Shown one piece after another: positions 1 through 12,412 of a stretch of 64,000 bases of DNA. This DNA comes from Serinus canaria (lineage: Eukaryota > Chordata > Aves > Passeriformes > Fringillidae), in the NCBI RefSeq assembly GCF_022539315.1, contig NC_066326.1:11796601-11860600 (forward strand). Reading direction: 5' to 3'. Below the pieces are notes generated by a model. That model did not search any database. It was not told where the DNA came from and was given only the letters and a program-made list of their open reading frames with translations. The position numbers and the translations under genes are program-made. Position 1 is the first letter of the stretch, and every line of letters begins with the position of its first letter.

Positions 1-3000
1 ACGCCTTCAGCCCTCTGTAGAAAACACAGGGGAAGAAATCCCTAGAGGAGCAAGGCACACTGCCTGGGCCCCCAGGACATATACCACCACCCTCACAGCA
101 GGGAGGGGGCAGACGCAAAATTGGCTGACAATTGCCAATGTTCTGGGCAGAAACCACAGAGAAGCCATCCCCCTGGGTTGGTGACGCAGAGAGCAAAACC
201 CAAACTCTCTGTTCTAGCACACTCACAGGTCCACCCAGTGTGGGGTCCTGCATGCCCCGAGCTAAGCAGGGACCATTTAATTGTGGTTTATGAGACATCC
301 CACTGTGCTGATGCAGAGGGAGGCAATGGTGTCCAACACAGGCTCGTGATCCCAGCAGATGTGATATCACCTCCCTGCTGTGCTGCTTAGTGGGGACCAG
401 GCTCTGCTTGCTTCTCTCAGGGCAACTTGAGTCAAACACATAATGATTTTCCAGGAAAAATCCCCGCAATGCTCCCCCTCCACAGCTATGTGATGCTGGA
501 GCCAGCCAATAGCTTCTCACAGGAACTCACCTGCTCTAGGGTCCTCGGTCCTGGGCAGCCAGGTAGGGCTGAGTCACTTATTTTTGGAAAATGTTGCAAA
601 TTTACCTGGATGGGAAGTGAATGTAATGCCAAATTACCCTGACTCCCTCCTTCCCCCTGCCCCTCCTCTGTGCATCAGGGCTGGCACCCCTCAACTCCCT
701 GCTCCTGTTAGCAATTAACTGTACTTAGTGGAAGGTCATTCCTCAGTCCAATTTCTCAAAGAAAAGCCCTTGGGGAAAATGCCCATGTGTTGTATTACTA
801 ACAATGACGTCAGCCTATATTCACCCCAGAGGAGTAGGCTGGTGTGACACAGGCATGGGCAGACATCAGAGCAGTGTTAGCTCAGCCTTGAAAAATGTCT
901 GTCTGTGATGAGACTGGTGAGGGGCACTGCAGCAGCTTGGGGCGGGGGGGCATGTCTGCACAGCTCTTCTGGAGCCTTCTACTTCAGGACTGTGCCAAAG
1001 AGAAAGTGAGAAACTGCCTTGGTTTTACTCTCCTTACATTAAACAGACTGGTTATTTTAAGTAGCTGGCATGGCCAGATATACATGTGCTTTTTTTGAAG
1101 TACTGACCTGTGCCAGCCACCCCCAGAGCCATCCAGCCCTATCATTAGCAGAGGTGCAGATCTGGGGTTGTGGGTAACTCTGTTTGCTTTGGGTGTTGTA
1201 CCTGCTCCTGTATTCCTTGATATCTGCTCCTGCAGCTCCAGCTGGACGCTTACCAGGGTGCAGCTCAACCAGCTACCCTTGAGGTTCTGACTTCCCTGGT
1301 GCCGCATTCCCCCTTGCTCCAGTTTCAAATAATTTCAGACTATACTGGCTAAACATATAAACAAGAAATGAATCCCTTTCTGAGAGGTGGGACATTCCCC
1401 ACTCTGCAGAAAACAAGTGAGGATGTGAAGCCAAACCCTGCCAACATAAAAAATCCTGAGCAAGGTCTGACTGAGAGGTTCTGACTGGCAAGGCAGCACA
1501 TTTCTGCTGTAAACACAGGGCTGAAGTTCGTCCCTCTCCAAGACATGTCCTCTGTAGCTCAAAACCCTTTCACCAGATGGACCCCTGTCCCTGCACAGCC
1601 AAGGCTCAGCTCCAGCATTAACTCAGAACCAGCAATTTCTAGTGCTTGATGACATGGAGCTTCTGTGGCTCTTGGTGCTGGTACCCTGGTGCCCCACCAT
1701 GCAAAGTTACTTTGTCCTGCTGACCACCATGTTATTAAGTGCTGACCCCAGAGGCAAAATTTCAGTTTCTTTTGACCACAGGAAAGCTGCAATGGGGCTG
1801 GAGCTGAGCAAGATCGAGCACCATACCTACCAGAGCATATAACAGTAGCCACACAGAAGCAGCCCCAGAAAACCTGCTGGCTGGTTCCACATCCCTGCCT
1901 GCCCCAGCAGGCTCGATTGGGTTCCATCCTCTCCGACACACTGCAGGGGCTTCTGTTGGGGTTTTGCAGCACTGGGGAGTCCCTCAGCTCCTGGGAGAGT
2001 TGACGCTGGGGGCATTTCCCAGGCGCCCCTCGGAGCATACAGAAACCTGCCAGAGCAGGTTTGCAGCCCAGGACAGCCCGTGCTGTTCCCGCAGCACGTA
2101 CGGATGTGGCACGCTCCTCCCCGCTACCCAAACACATCGCCGCCCTCATTAAAGCGGCTGCTTTTCCTATCTGGCTCCCTGGGGTCACACCTCCGTGGGC
2201 GGGTGCCAGTGGCACGGTGACACGCCGGAGGCCTTTCAGTAGCATTGTGGTGACGCTCAGCATCATCGGAGGTGTGGCACTTTCTGCCAGCTGACCTGGC
2301 AGCACGAGGAGCTGGAGCCACCTCCGCTGCAGCTCTGCCTGCTGGGAGCCATGCAGCAGCATGGCCAGGGGCATCACCACCCCACATCCTTCTGCAGCCT
2401 CGGCAAGGGGGTCCCCTGGTGTGCTGACCCCCAAGTTACGCTACCAAGGGTGCTGACGTGTTACCACTGCCAACATCCATGCTGGGGACAGCAGCCATTC
2501 AGGGTATCATGAGAAAGGTGGGAGGTGACGCTTCTCTTCCTGCAGCTCTGGCCACACACATCAGTTTTGGGGGGTCTGTGTGTCTGCCCACATGGCCCAT
2601 TTGGGTCCCAGCCTTCAGTCTTGAGCACACTGGGCAGGCACACAGACATGTAAATCCCCAGTACAGCACACAGGCAGATCCCTCCCTGCGAGCACCCCAG
2701 CCCTGCCCACCCAGGATGCAGGTTGGACCTGGCTGCTGGCACAGGGCTCAGCACGGAGTGAATTATTACACAATGTTGGAGCCCAGCGGGTTCCCTCCCT
2801 CCTGCTGCCCTGGATTTCACCCCTCCCTCCCAGGCCTACCCCAGCTCCTCCAGCTCCAGCTCCCTGGCGTCCCTGGCTCTATTTTAGCACACGAGACCAG
2901 TTGTTTCCCTGTCAGACGTTCATGTTTTTATTTAACTCCCTTTCAGCTTCCCAAATTAGCACGGACAGGCTCCTGCACTGTTTGCCTTGGAAGAAGATGC

Positions 3001-6000
3001 GTTGCCACAAATTATTTTTGATTCAAGTAAACAAAACCTCTTCTCTCTTTTTTTAACCCCTGTCCTCTTTGATGTTGGTGGTTAATTTCAGTGCTCTTAG
3101 AGAAGCACAAGGGCACTGGCCAGGGACCAGCATGAGGCACTGGGGACACCGTGGGCTCCCTGCCCTGCCATTTCTGCAGAGCCAGCAGAGGCCCAGCCCT
3201 TCTGCAAAGGGCTGCTCATGACCCCGAGCCCCAAAACAGCCCCAAGCTGTAGTACCACTTCCACAGCAGCACCTACACCTCTGGTTTCCAAACCTACTGG
3301 CCAGTGGCACAGCAGCTGGTGCAGTACCATCAAGCCCTGGGTGGCACAGCATGGCACAGCACACCAGTGTGGATGAGACCATGGGCAGGAGGAGGCTGGG
3401 TAGGACCCACACAGCAGCCCCTCCAGGCCAGGCCCTGCAGCTGTAATGGTGCCAGAGGATTTTTGGGTAACACGTTGGGCAGGCCCCATGTTAGAGAGAG
3501 TGCAGGGGGTCCTGTTTATCCAGCTATTTCTGGGACCTGTTTTACAATGGGACAGAGCCTCTGCACCTACTGGCATGCAGCTACCTTGGGGGCACAGCCC
3601 CTCTCAGCATAGTCAGCTGGGGTGGGGGGAGGAAAGCAGCAGCTTTGCAGCCTGGTGCAGAGACCCCCCCCCTTGCAGTGGGGTCAGCCCTGACAGGGGA
3701 CAGTGCCCCCAGCGTGCTCCACACCCTGCAACCCACCTCGACATATGCATGGCTATTTATAGCTGGGGCTGGTGTTGATTTGGATCAAGTGGAAGATAAC
3801 AAGGTTATTTTTAGGTTTATCTCTCAGCTTGTGGAGGGAAATAGGCTTTGCTGGCTCAGACAGGTGCTGCCCAACCTGTCGAGGCACAGTCAGGTTCTGG
3901 GACAAGTGACCCCGACGTCGGGGTTGGAGAAGGGACACACTCAAGTACAATGAGGGCACAGAGGATGCAGGAGAAGAGGCCTTGATGCACTGATCCCCAT
4001 CATGCCACCCTGCCTGCCACCTTCATCGAGGGAGCAGCAGCACAGGGACCCCACAGCTCCAGAATCTCAGGTCTCAAAAGAACCAGAGCCCACCATGTCT
4101 GTGCCCCTCAAGCCCCTCCATCCCTCCTGACAGGGTGGGCAGGTGCCCAAGGGGATCCTGTCCCTCCCAGCATGGCCATCCCCTCACTGGGACAGGATGC
4201 TGGCACTGCACATAGTTCTGGGAAGGAGGTTCCAAACCAAGAGCTCCAGCTTGGCAACATCCAATGCCAAAACAGTTCCTTTAATTACAGAGTCCTGACA
4301 CCAGGCTGAGGGGCATCTAAAAATATCAAAAAAATACTAACTCACCCTGTAAAGCAGCATTTAGCAGAGAGAGCCACCAGAAAAAACAAAGCAACAGCAA
4401 GGGAAGCTTTTCCATTGGGAAAGCGCATGGAGTCACCATGTTCTCCTCTAAAATGCTCCAGTGAAACCACAGCTTTGGAGGGGGGGCAGACAGCTTCTTT
4501 ATGGCTGCATATTCCCTTTGCTTCAGCTCCTGGTGTGACCCCTGGGGGCACAGGGTTCCAGCAGGAGAGGGTCTGGGAGAAGAGAGGATGCCACAGGTCA
4601 GGGCAGACTCATCCCACAGGATGCCATTGCCTGTAATGCCGTAATATCTTGTATTTGCTTTTAGATTTTATATTTCCTTTCTGATTATGCAGAGGAGATG
4701 ATGTGACTGGGTTTGGCGACATCTAAAATTATTTCAGCAACAACTGCCTCAGGCAATGACCTGTCTCATATGCTGCCAGCCCTACAGCTGAGATGGGGAA
4801 AAGCAACAGGCAGCTGCAAATAAAGCTTCAAAAAGGCAATTTCTGGGCCATTGTTACACCACATGGTGCCAGTCAGCCCAGCCTGTGGCAACAGTATCGC
4901 CTTGCAAGTGCTTGGAGAGGTTTAATGGTCAGAATTTGGTCATGCTGAAGGCACACTGGCAGGGCTGCAGGGGGGAGGGTGTTTGATACCAGGTCTTGGG
5001 TGTTTCCAGCTTTGGCATGGGACCTGGAATTACTGTGGGGCAGATTTCTGAAGGACATGGTGATCATTAAGGATGGGAGGTGGAGCAGATCCTGGAAATG
5101 GAGAGCCAGCTCCCACTGTGACAAAGCTGGAGGAATCACTCCAGCTGCAGGAGTCTGATCCCCACCCCCAATGACCAAATCTTACACAAACTGCTTCTGA
5201 TTTCTCCAAAAGAATGCTGAGAACCTCACTGCTGCTGGTATCTGGGAGGGAAACAGGGAGGCCCTGCTCTCACCACCCTCCAACCTTTGTCCCTCCACAA
5301 AGGGAAGGGGACAGGACACCAGCTGTCATCAGCACAGGGAAAGGTGTATGTGTGGTGGGACCAAGCTTTGACCACAAACACACTGCAGAGGAACCCCAGT
5401 GTCACATCCCATCCCTGCAGCCTGGGACTCAAGGGCTTGTCCCAGGAGAGATCCTGGATGTGGTTCAGCTTTTGATTTATGGCAGCTCTTATCAAGAAAG
5501 CTTGCTGTGCTCTTTATGATGGGGAAGACACAGATAGGACTGTACAAAGGTTTCTGCCACTCTTTCAGTCCCTCCCAGCACCACTTTGAGAGGTTGGCAC
5601 TTTCCAGGGCTACTTACACAAACCTAAGGGTTTGTGCTCTGCAGAGCAGTGTGATGTTCCCATCCCAGGAGATGGCTGAGGCCACTGCAGTTGTTTGCTC
5701 CCTTTCCTGGGGATCCCTCAGTTTCTTGAAGCAACATGAATAACTCCAGCTGAACCCACAGTCAATAACCTTCCTGGCTGTAGGAGGCACTCACCACCCC
5801 AGTGCTGACACACAGAGTTTTAAATACATGGTCTTGCCTGTGCAGCCCTGAGCGGGCAGGAGAGTGGTGCCTGGGCACACTGCCTGTCAACCCTTGGTGG
5901 CCTTTTGTACACCAGCCTCCCTCGGTCATCAGGGCAAGATATCAGGCTCCCTGCTTGCCTGCCTGGCATGGGATTGCACCCAGGAGATCTGGAACTGACC

Positions 6001-9000
6001 CTGAGCTGACCGCTGGCAGGCACCTCGCTCCCTCAATTAAAGGCAAACCCAGAGAGAGCAGTGTCCCAGCCTGGGGTGAAGTCAAGTGACAAGTGTTTGG
6101 TTTGTGGCATGCCCAGCGCACGAGGGCACAGTCACCTGGCTCCTGGGGACCCTAGGGATGACCTAAATTACAGCCTGAAAAAGTTTTTTGCAGGCAGCTA
6201 CTCACTGCCTCATCTGATCCACCATTCCCAACCCAGCCACGGGCACCTCCCAGCAGCTGCCTTGCATGGTGGGAAGGGCTGGAGGCAGTGAGAGGAGAGT
6301 GCTCCTTCCCCATGGCACCCACCAAGAGCAAGTGTGCTCCCGGTACCCACCAGGTGCCCAGGAGAGCACCTGCCCCCTCTCACAACCCCTCAGTGCCAGG
6401 CACACACAGGTCACTCTCTGCAGTGATGCTACCAACTTTTGGTGCCCAGCACATGGAGATGGGGAGAGCTTCCCTACCCCCCACTGGTCACAGAGCACCC
6501 CAGCCCAGGGATGGCCAATGTGCCAATGGCACCATGAACATGTGGGCTTCACCCCTCAAGGGCCAGGATGCCAGGCTCCTGCCAGCACTAGCAGCCTTCT
6601 CCAGGAGTTGTTTTCCCAAATGCCACCCATGACCTGGTGCCCTTTGAACCACGGACAGCATGTCAGTCACACATCTCTTGCTCTGGCCCCTGGGTTTTGC
6701 AACTTTTCCCTGCTTTCCCCCTACACATCACAAACAACTTCACCTCGGGAGCTCGATGGCCACACCCTACATCCCTGTGCCTGCTCTGGGAACCACAAGC
6801 AGAAACACAGCAAAATCAGGGGCACACACAAAGAAAATGCCTGAAATCTAGTAAATATGGGTCTTGCTAGAAAGATGTTGGTTAGAGCACTGTGCTGTGC
6901 CTTACTCCAGCAGCAAGGTAAGGCAGCTTCACCCCAAGACCAGCAAGGAGAGGACCTGACTGGAACTGGAGAGTAGGGAAGTGGCACTTGGCAGGTTTCA
7001 GAGCAGAGTGGAGCTCACATCTCTGTCCTGTCTGGCCAGGAGCCTGAAGCCACACAGGCAGGGCTCATGTGGGGCTCTACACAAGTGGGATGAGATCAGC
7101 TGTCTCTTGCCTGCAGCACAAGGTCTGGAGCACGGGTGTTGGTATCCACAGCCCCTGTGTGTGTAGGGGATGGATGCAGTGGGCTCATACCCTGGGCTGA
7201 ACTATTACATAAGAACAGAAAAATGCACAGGCTGCCAGGCAAAACTGTAAATGATGTTTGTGCCAGAATCCCAGCTCTAAAGCCAGTGGGACTGGGGAGT
7301 CATGCTCAGGGGAAGCCAGGGCTGAGCAGGTGAGGGCAGCTGGGGTGGGCACAGGGAGCTTCTGGAGCAGGACACAGCACTTCAGGGCAGGCTAGGCAAG
7401 GTTCATGCCCCCTCTCAGCCTGTACTATTTAAATTCCTTGTTTGTGAAAGCAAGACCCAAAACAAGCAAATAAATATTAACTGAAAAAACAAAAGCCCTG
7501 ACAAATCTCCCAAAAATTCTCTACGTGGGCTGTGCAGCAGTTGCACAACAGGAAGAAGCTGTTGATCCCGTTTCTGTGTGCTGGCGCTGCACTGGCCTCC
7601 ACCCAGAGCTGCCTGCTCGCGTTCAACCACAGCTAAAGCAAAGTCAGGCACTGACAGAGAGCACTGCCCGGGAACCTGGGCACAGGTGTGTCTCCCACTA
7701 ACTGAGTCCAGGTCTGTATCTCTTCAGTACTGCAGGGGAAATTGCAGGAGCCCTCTGACTACAGTCCTCTGGTTGCTCAGATAGGAGCTGCTGGCAGGGG
7801 AGTGGATTCTGAAGAGAGATGCAGAGAGGAGAGGAGAGGAGAATGCTGCAGGGGCTCTCCTGAGCCGTTTGGGATGGGGTATCATTTCTCCAGGGACAAA
7901 GGGAGTAGATATATCATTCCCACCTCCTCCAGCCCCCTGGAATGGGATGCATGAACTGACAATCCTCCTAGCAGTGCTAGCCTGGCCCAGCACCACCTAG
8001 TCTTCTTCTTTCACATCCCTCACATCACCCCACTCTGAGCCAAGACCAACATTTGTGAGCTGGTGACAGCATCCCCAGGAGCACAGAGGGATTTGCTTGC
8101 AGACCGTATTGAGGCTCTTGCAAAACAGGTTAATTATTTAACTCCTTGCAGGGGTGACTTGCCCTTAAACTCCAAAGTCTGGTCCTCTTATGGAAGGAGA
8201 GAAGTTGGCCCCAAGAGCACCCAGTTCCAAGCATGAGACAGGAATGCTGGGCTTTGCCCTTGGACGGGTAACACACGGCTTGGGGACGCACACAGGACCC
8301 AGCTCCTACCGAGAGAGACCAGACCCTGCCCGGACATCAGCCACAAGCAAGGAGCCGGAGCGCACCTGGGCGCAGCTTGGGGCAGGGGGTGCAGCACTAC
8401 GGCTCGTTCTGCTCCCCTTAGAGCGCTGCAGCCTCTCCCAGAGCTGGTCCCTTGCTGCCACCTGGTGCCACCTCGCCACAACTGCCGGGGAGCCGGGTTG
8501 TTGGAATTTGGGACGCCACGAGCATCGAGGATGGGAGCCCTCTGGGCACAAAAGCACCTATGAGGTCCCCATTCTCAAGAGCCATGGCCCCGAGCAGCCC
8601 CATGTCCTCCAGCCTTCACCTGGCTCTGCAAACAAGCCAACGACCTCTCCTGCCTGTAGGGCCAAAGGCAGAACTCCAAACGTTTCCCAACCTCATGGAC
8701 ACACCAAGGGTTATTTACGCTAAGGCAAATATGTTGCAGGCATTGGATCTGGTGCCCATGGCATCAACAGCTTGGGAACGGAAGTACAGAGCACCCAGAA
8801 ATGGTCAGGGTGGTCAATAAGAATTAGTCATGTTACTACAAATCAATTTTCTTTTGCAATAGGACAGCAGGTCCCGGAAGCAGAGACAGCAGCAAGGACT
8901 GTATTTCTTTAGTAGGGGTTTTGCTCAGCAAGACTCTGTCATTCCCACTGAGAAAATAAAGAAGCTCAAGATTAACTCAATCTGCAAGATAGCTGCAAAA

Positions 9001-9162
9001 CATGCAGCAAACTTCTTTTCATTAGTTACCCGTGGTTCCCTGTGGAAAGGGGAGGAGACAGTGGGAGATTCTCCACAGCTGCACCAGTGGCTCAGCCGAG
9101 ACTGCCCCAAAGGGATGTACTGGAGGGCTGTGGTAGAATACTGATGACCTTGGCAAATAGAC

Positions 9163-9183
9163 AAAAAAAAAAAAAAAAAAAAA
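9163..9183. repeat. A21 homopolymer
   Basis: Uninterrupted run of 21 A. It could be the tail of a retroposed sequence, but I see no recognisable body upstream and no matching target duplication. Confidence 0.9.
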
Positions 9184-10296
9184 GGGCTGGGCAAAGGAGG
9201 ATGTAGTTTTGGAAAGGCTTACAGAGTATTCTGCTTCCAGGTATGAATTACCCGTGTGCAAAAGCAGGCTGGGGATCAAGGCTGCACAAAAGGGTGACTC
9301 ATAGGCTGAGCCACCTCATTTGGGGTGGTGGAGGGGTTGTTATTGTTACTATTTATTTATTTTAAACGAAACTGACTGGGATGCTTGCCCTTGAAACACT
9401 GTCGCAAGATACAATTGCTGGCTTCAAACAAAGGGTAAGCCCAGATCTTGTGCCCAGCAGCTGCATTATCCCTCCAGGTACAGCAGCAGCTGGCAAAGCC
9501 TGCAGGATTTTATTCTGGACACAGGAGATCTGTGAACATGAAAGAGGGAGCTGCAGGGAGCTGTGAACACTCTGCCAGCATCTGATGGAACAGGAGAAGT
9601 AATAAGCTTAAATTTCAACAGTTTCAGGCTGTTCATAAGGATGCCCTCTGAACCCATCAGCTCCTGGGGAACTGTGGTGGAGTGTCCAAAACCTTCAGGG
9701 CTCATGCAGGAGATGATCTAGGGATGGCCTGGACAGTCTTGTGAAGATTTCTCCCAGCTCTACATTACTACTGTCCCATGAAATGGCTTTGGAGCAGCAT
9801 GGGCTGCTCCTTCAGTGCACAGACAGACACTGACCTGGCACTCAGGCTCTCCTGGGCATTGCCAGGGCCTGGGTGGCAAAGGCAGAGGCCATGGCAGAGC
9901 CCATTGAAGCCTCCCCTGCAGCTGAGTGTGCCTGTCCCTTGAGAGGACTTTGCATTATCCATCCAGGAGCGCAGGTCACCTGAGCAGAGGTGAGCCAGAG
10001 CCCGGGCCAGGGAACGCTCTGCAAACCCGCGGGGAAGCAAAATCCCAGCGCAGTTACCAGAAACCTGCCCGCTCAGCCCGCGCTGCTTTCCCGGAACACA
10101 GCCAAGCAAACAAAATCACTGGAGCAGAACACCAGGGCTGGGTGTGGCTCTGCTCTCCTGACCTTTCTGGGAAAGAGTGAGGTTCCGAGAGGGTGAGATG
10201 GTTCTGGCTGCTGTGCGTGACTCCTGGCGACCGCCGGAGCCCTTGTCCCCTCGTCAGAGCACCCCGCTCACGGCTGTGTGGTCCGTGTCCCTCCAT

Positions 10297-10445
10297 AGAC
10301 CTGGATGCTCAGCGGCAGAACAGCTCGCTCAGAGGCAGTATTAGGGTTTCTTTCGAGCCAGCCCTGTTGCGTTCGGGAACCTCTTCCCAGGATACAGTGA
10401 AACAGCCTCAGCAAGACTCATATCAACCTAGCAGTCTTTGTATGA
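10297..10445. repeat. Dispersed repeat, copy A (CpG-retaining)
   Basis: Aligns along its length with 11296-11446: shared AGAC.TGGATGCTCAGC, TGCTCAGAGGCAGTATTAG-like block, CCAGCCCTGTTG, CAGGATA. This copy keeps CpGs at 10326, 10354, 10370 and 10374. I do not recognise the family; it may be an old LTR or LINE piece. Confidence 0.7.
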
Positions 10446-11295
10446 AAGGAAAGCGGAGCTGCATGTCTGGAGCGGCGGGCAGAGGCAGCAGACAGGCAGC
10501 GCTGTCGGGCAGGGAATGGCACGGAGAAGTCACCGACTGCCAGCGGCTCAGAGAGCGCTTCATGAACAATCCCAAACCGTCCCCAAGAGGCTCCTGCTCG
10601 GCAAACGGCCTCCCAGAAGGAAAAACAACCAAACCCGAACCCCCTGCCAGATCCTCTATGTTTTTTCTTGTATTGGCCCCAAATCTCACCTGGAGGGTTC
10701 TGGCAGGGGACCCTCGTCATGTCACAAGGCAGCCACAGGCAGCGCAGGGAACACGTTCCCCCACCACTACAGGGACTGGGGTTTGGGGCTGCAGTGCCCC
10801 CTCTACAGTGGGTGAGGGGAGCCGTGCTCCAGGGCACTCTCATCCAGGCTTCCATGGGAAAAAAAGGTGTCTAAGAGGACTGTGACACACATTGGGTCAG
10901 GGGAAGGTTCAGCAGAATGGGGGCCTGCCAGAGTGGGGAACACCCACAACAGCAGCCAAACCATAGTGCCAGACCCCCTGAGCATCACTCTGCCCTTCTG
11001 AGGGTGCTCTGTGCATGCAGGCTGGAGAAACCCTCTCACCAGGCAGCAAATGTTAATTAATCTCCTTTGCTGGGGGATAAAAGGGAAGAAAGACACTTTC
11101 CTACTGCAGACAAGTGTCTGTCTGCAGCTGTGTGGAACAGGACCCAGCCCAGGGGTCCCTGAAGGTCCATGTTTCAAGGCCATCACATTTTCCCTTTCAG
11201 CATCAACTGGACACACACCAAGCACCCAGGTACTTGGCTGCCACCAGCTCTGTCCCTCCTGCTCCCAGTGACACTCCAAGAGCAGGTGCCACCAC

Positions 11296-11446
11296 AGACT
11301 TAGATGCTCAGCTTGCTCAGAGGCAGTATTAGATTTATTTCAAACCAGCCCTGTTGTGTTTTGGAGCCTTTTTTCAGGATAAAGTGCAACAGCTTTATCA
11401 AGATCCACAACAACCAAGGGCCTACTCTTCAGACAGCTTTTGTGTG
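11296..11446. repeat. Dispersed repeat, copy B (CpG-depleted)
   Basis: Second copy in the same orientation, almost exactly 1,000 bp from copy A, with a 12-bp gap and many transitions. The CpG positions of copy A read TG, CA or TT here. Confidence 0.7.
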
Positions 11447-12412
11447 AGCCTGTACATCCATGAGCCTCATGACCCAGCCCGGCTCCAGGGCAGACCCAGT
11501 TCAGCCACATGGCTACAAGGAAAGCAATACTCATCCATGGGACAACAAACCAAAAGGACACCTCCTCCCTCCTGCCACGCCAGGATGCCCAGGCCATGTG
11601 CAGGTTCCGAGTAGCTGGGCTTGCCACAACTGGGATCCAGTAGTTTCCTTATGTTCCATCAATTCTGCCCTCAAGACATGAAAACCCACCAGGAGCAGCC
11701 CAAGCCTCTGCCCCTCCCCAAGCCCCATAGCCAGCCCAGAGCCACTCCTGTACCTGATGGTGATGAGGGCTCCCTGGGAGCTCAGTGCCAAGGGGACAGC
11801 AGCCAGAACCAGAGGAGTAAGCCTTGTGTGGTGAGGGGCTTTTCTGGCTCCCAGCAGGAAGTGAGGGTTAGTGGGAGCAGCAGCCAGGTGTGTTTGCAGG
11901 TGCAGGCAGTTTATATCCCTGCCTCTCAAGCAGGCTCAGTTCCTGTGGGGCCAGTCTGGGCCCCCTCCAATACAAAATAAAAACCTGAGGGTTTTTATTG
12001 CTGAACTACAAGAGGCTGCAACACCTGATGCAGATGCTCTGAGCCACCCTAACCTCAGCCCCTAGCTGTGGGGGAGAAGCCCTCCCATCTCTGTGCTGTG
12101 ATCATTAACAGGGTCACCTTGATGTATGCTTCACTGCAGCAGTGGAGCAGTGGCAGGGCACGGGCAGGAAGATGATCCTCAGCCCTCCCTGCAGCTCCTC
12201 TGGCAAACAATGCAGCTGCTGAGCCTCAAGAGCCCCCTAGGGAAGGAGAAATGCAAATACTTTTGCCTGCAAACTGATGTAATGCTATTCCTAGCGCAGT
12301 GCATGAATTCAGTAAGACTTGCAAGAATAGATGAAATTGGTATTTGACATGCTTGCAAGGGTTTCAAGAGGAATCTTGGTGCTCAAAACCTAATTCCCTT
12401 GCCCCTTGAGGT

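Larger units (their letters stand above)
1..12412. other. Gene-free stretch left of ABHD6
   Basis: No coding sequence that I recognise. Open frames up to 291 codons exist on both strands, but they look like chance frames in GC-rich DNA: no domain, no splice pattern, biased composition. Mild CpG enrichment occurs at about 2,020-2,280, 8,280-8,530 and 10,000-10,600. Contents noted: a palindromic CRE at 805-812, a 16-bp palindrome at 3909-3924, an A21 run and the repeat pair. RPP14, next to ABHD6 in mammals, is not visible. Confidence 0.5.

Noticed and set aside
1559..2434. 291-codon open frame on the minus strand, the longest simple ORF left of ABHD6
   Set aside because: No recognisable domain, Ala/Cys/Gly/Arg-rich composition typical of chance frames in GC-rich DNA, overlaps other long frames, no splice or promoter context.
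9140..9183. A21 run as tail of a processed pseudogene
   Set aside because: No spliced-gene body recognised upstream and no flanking target-site duplication found.
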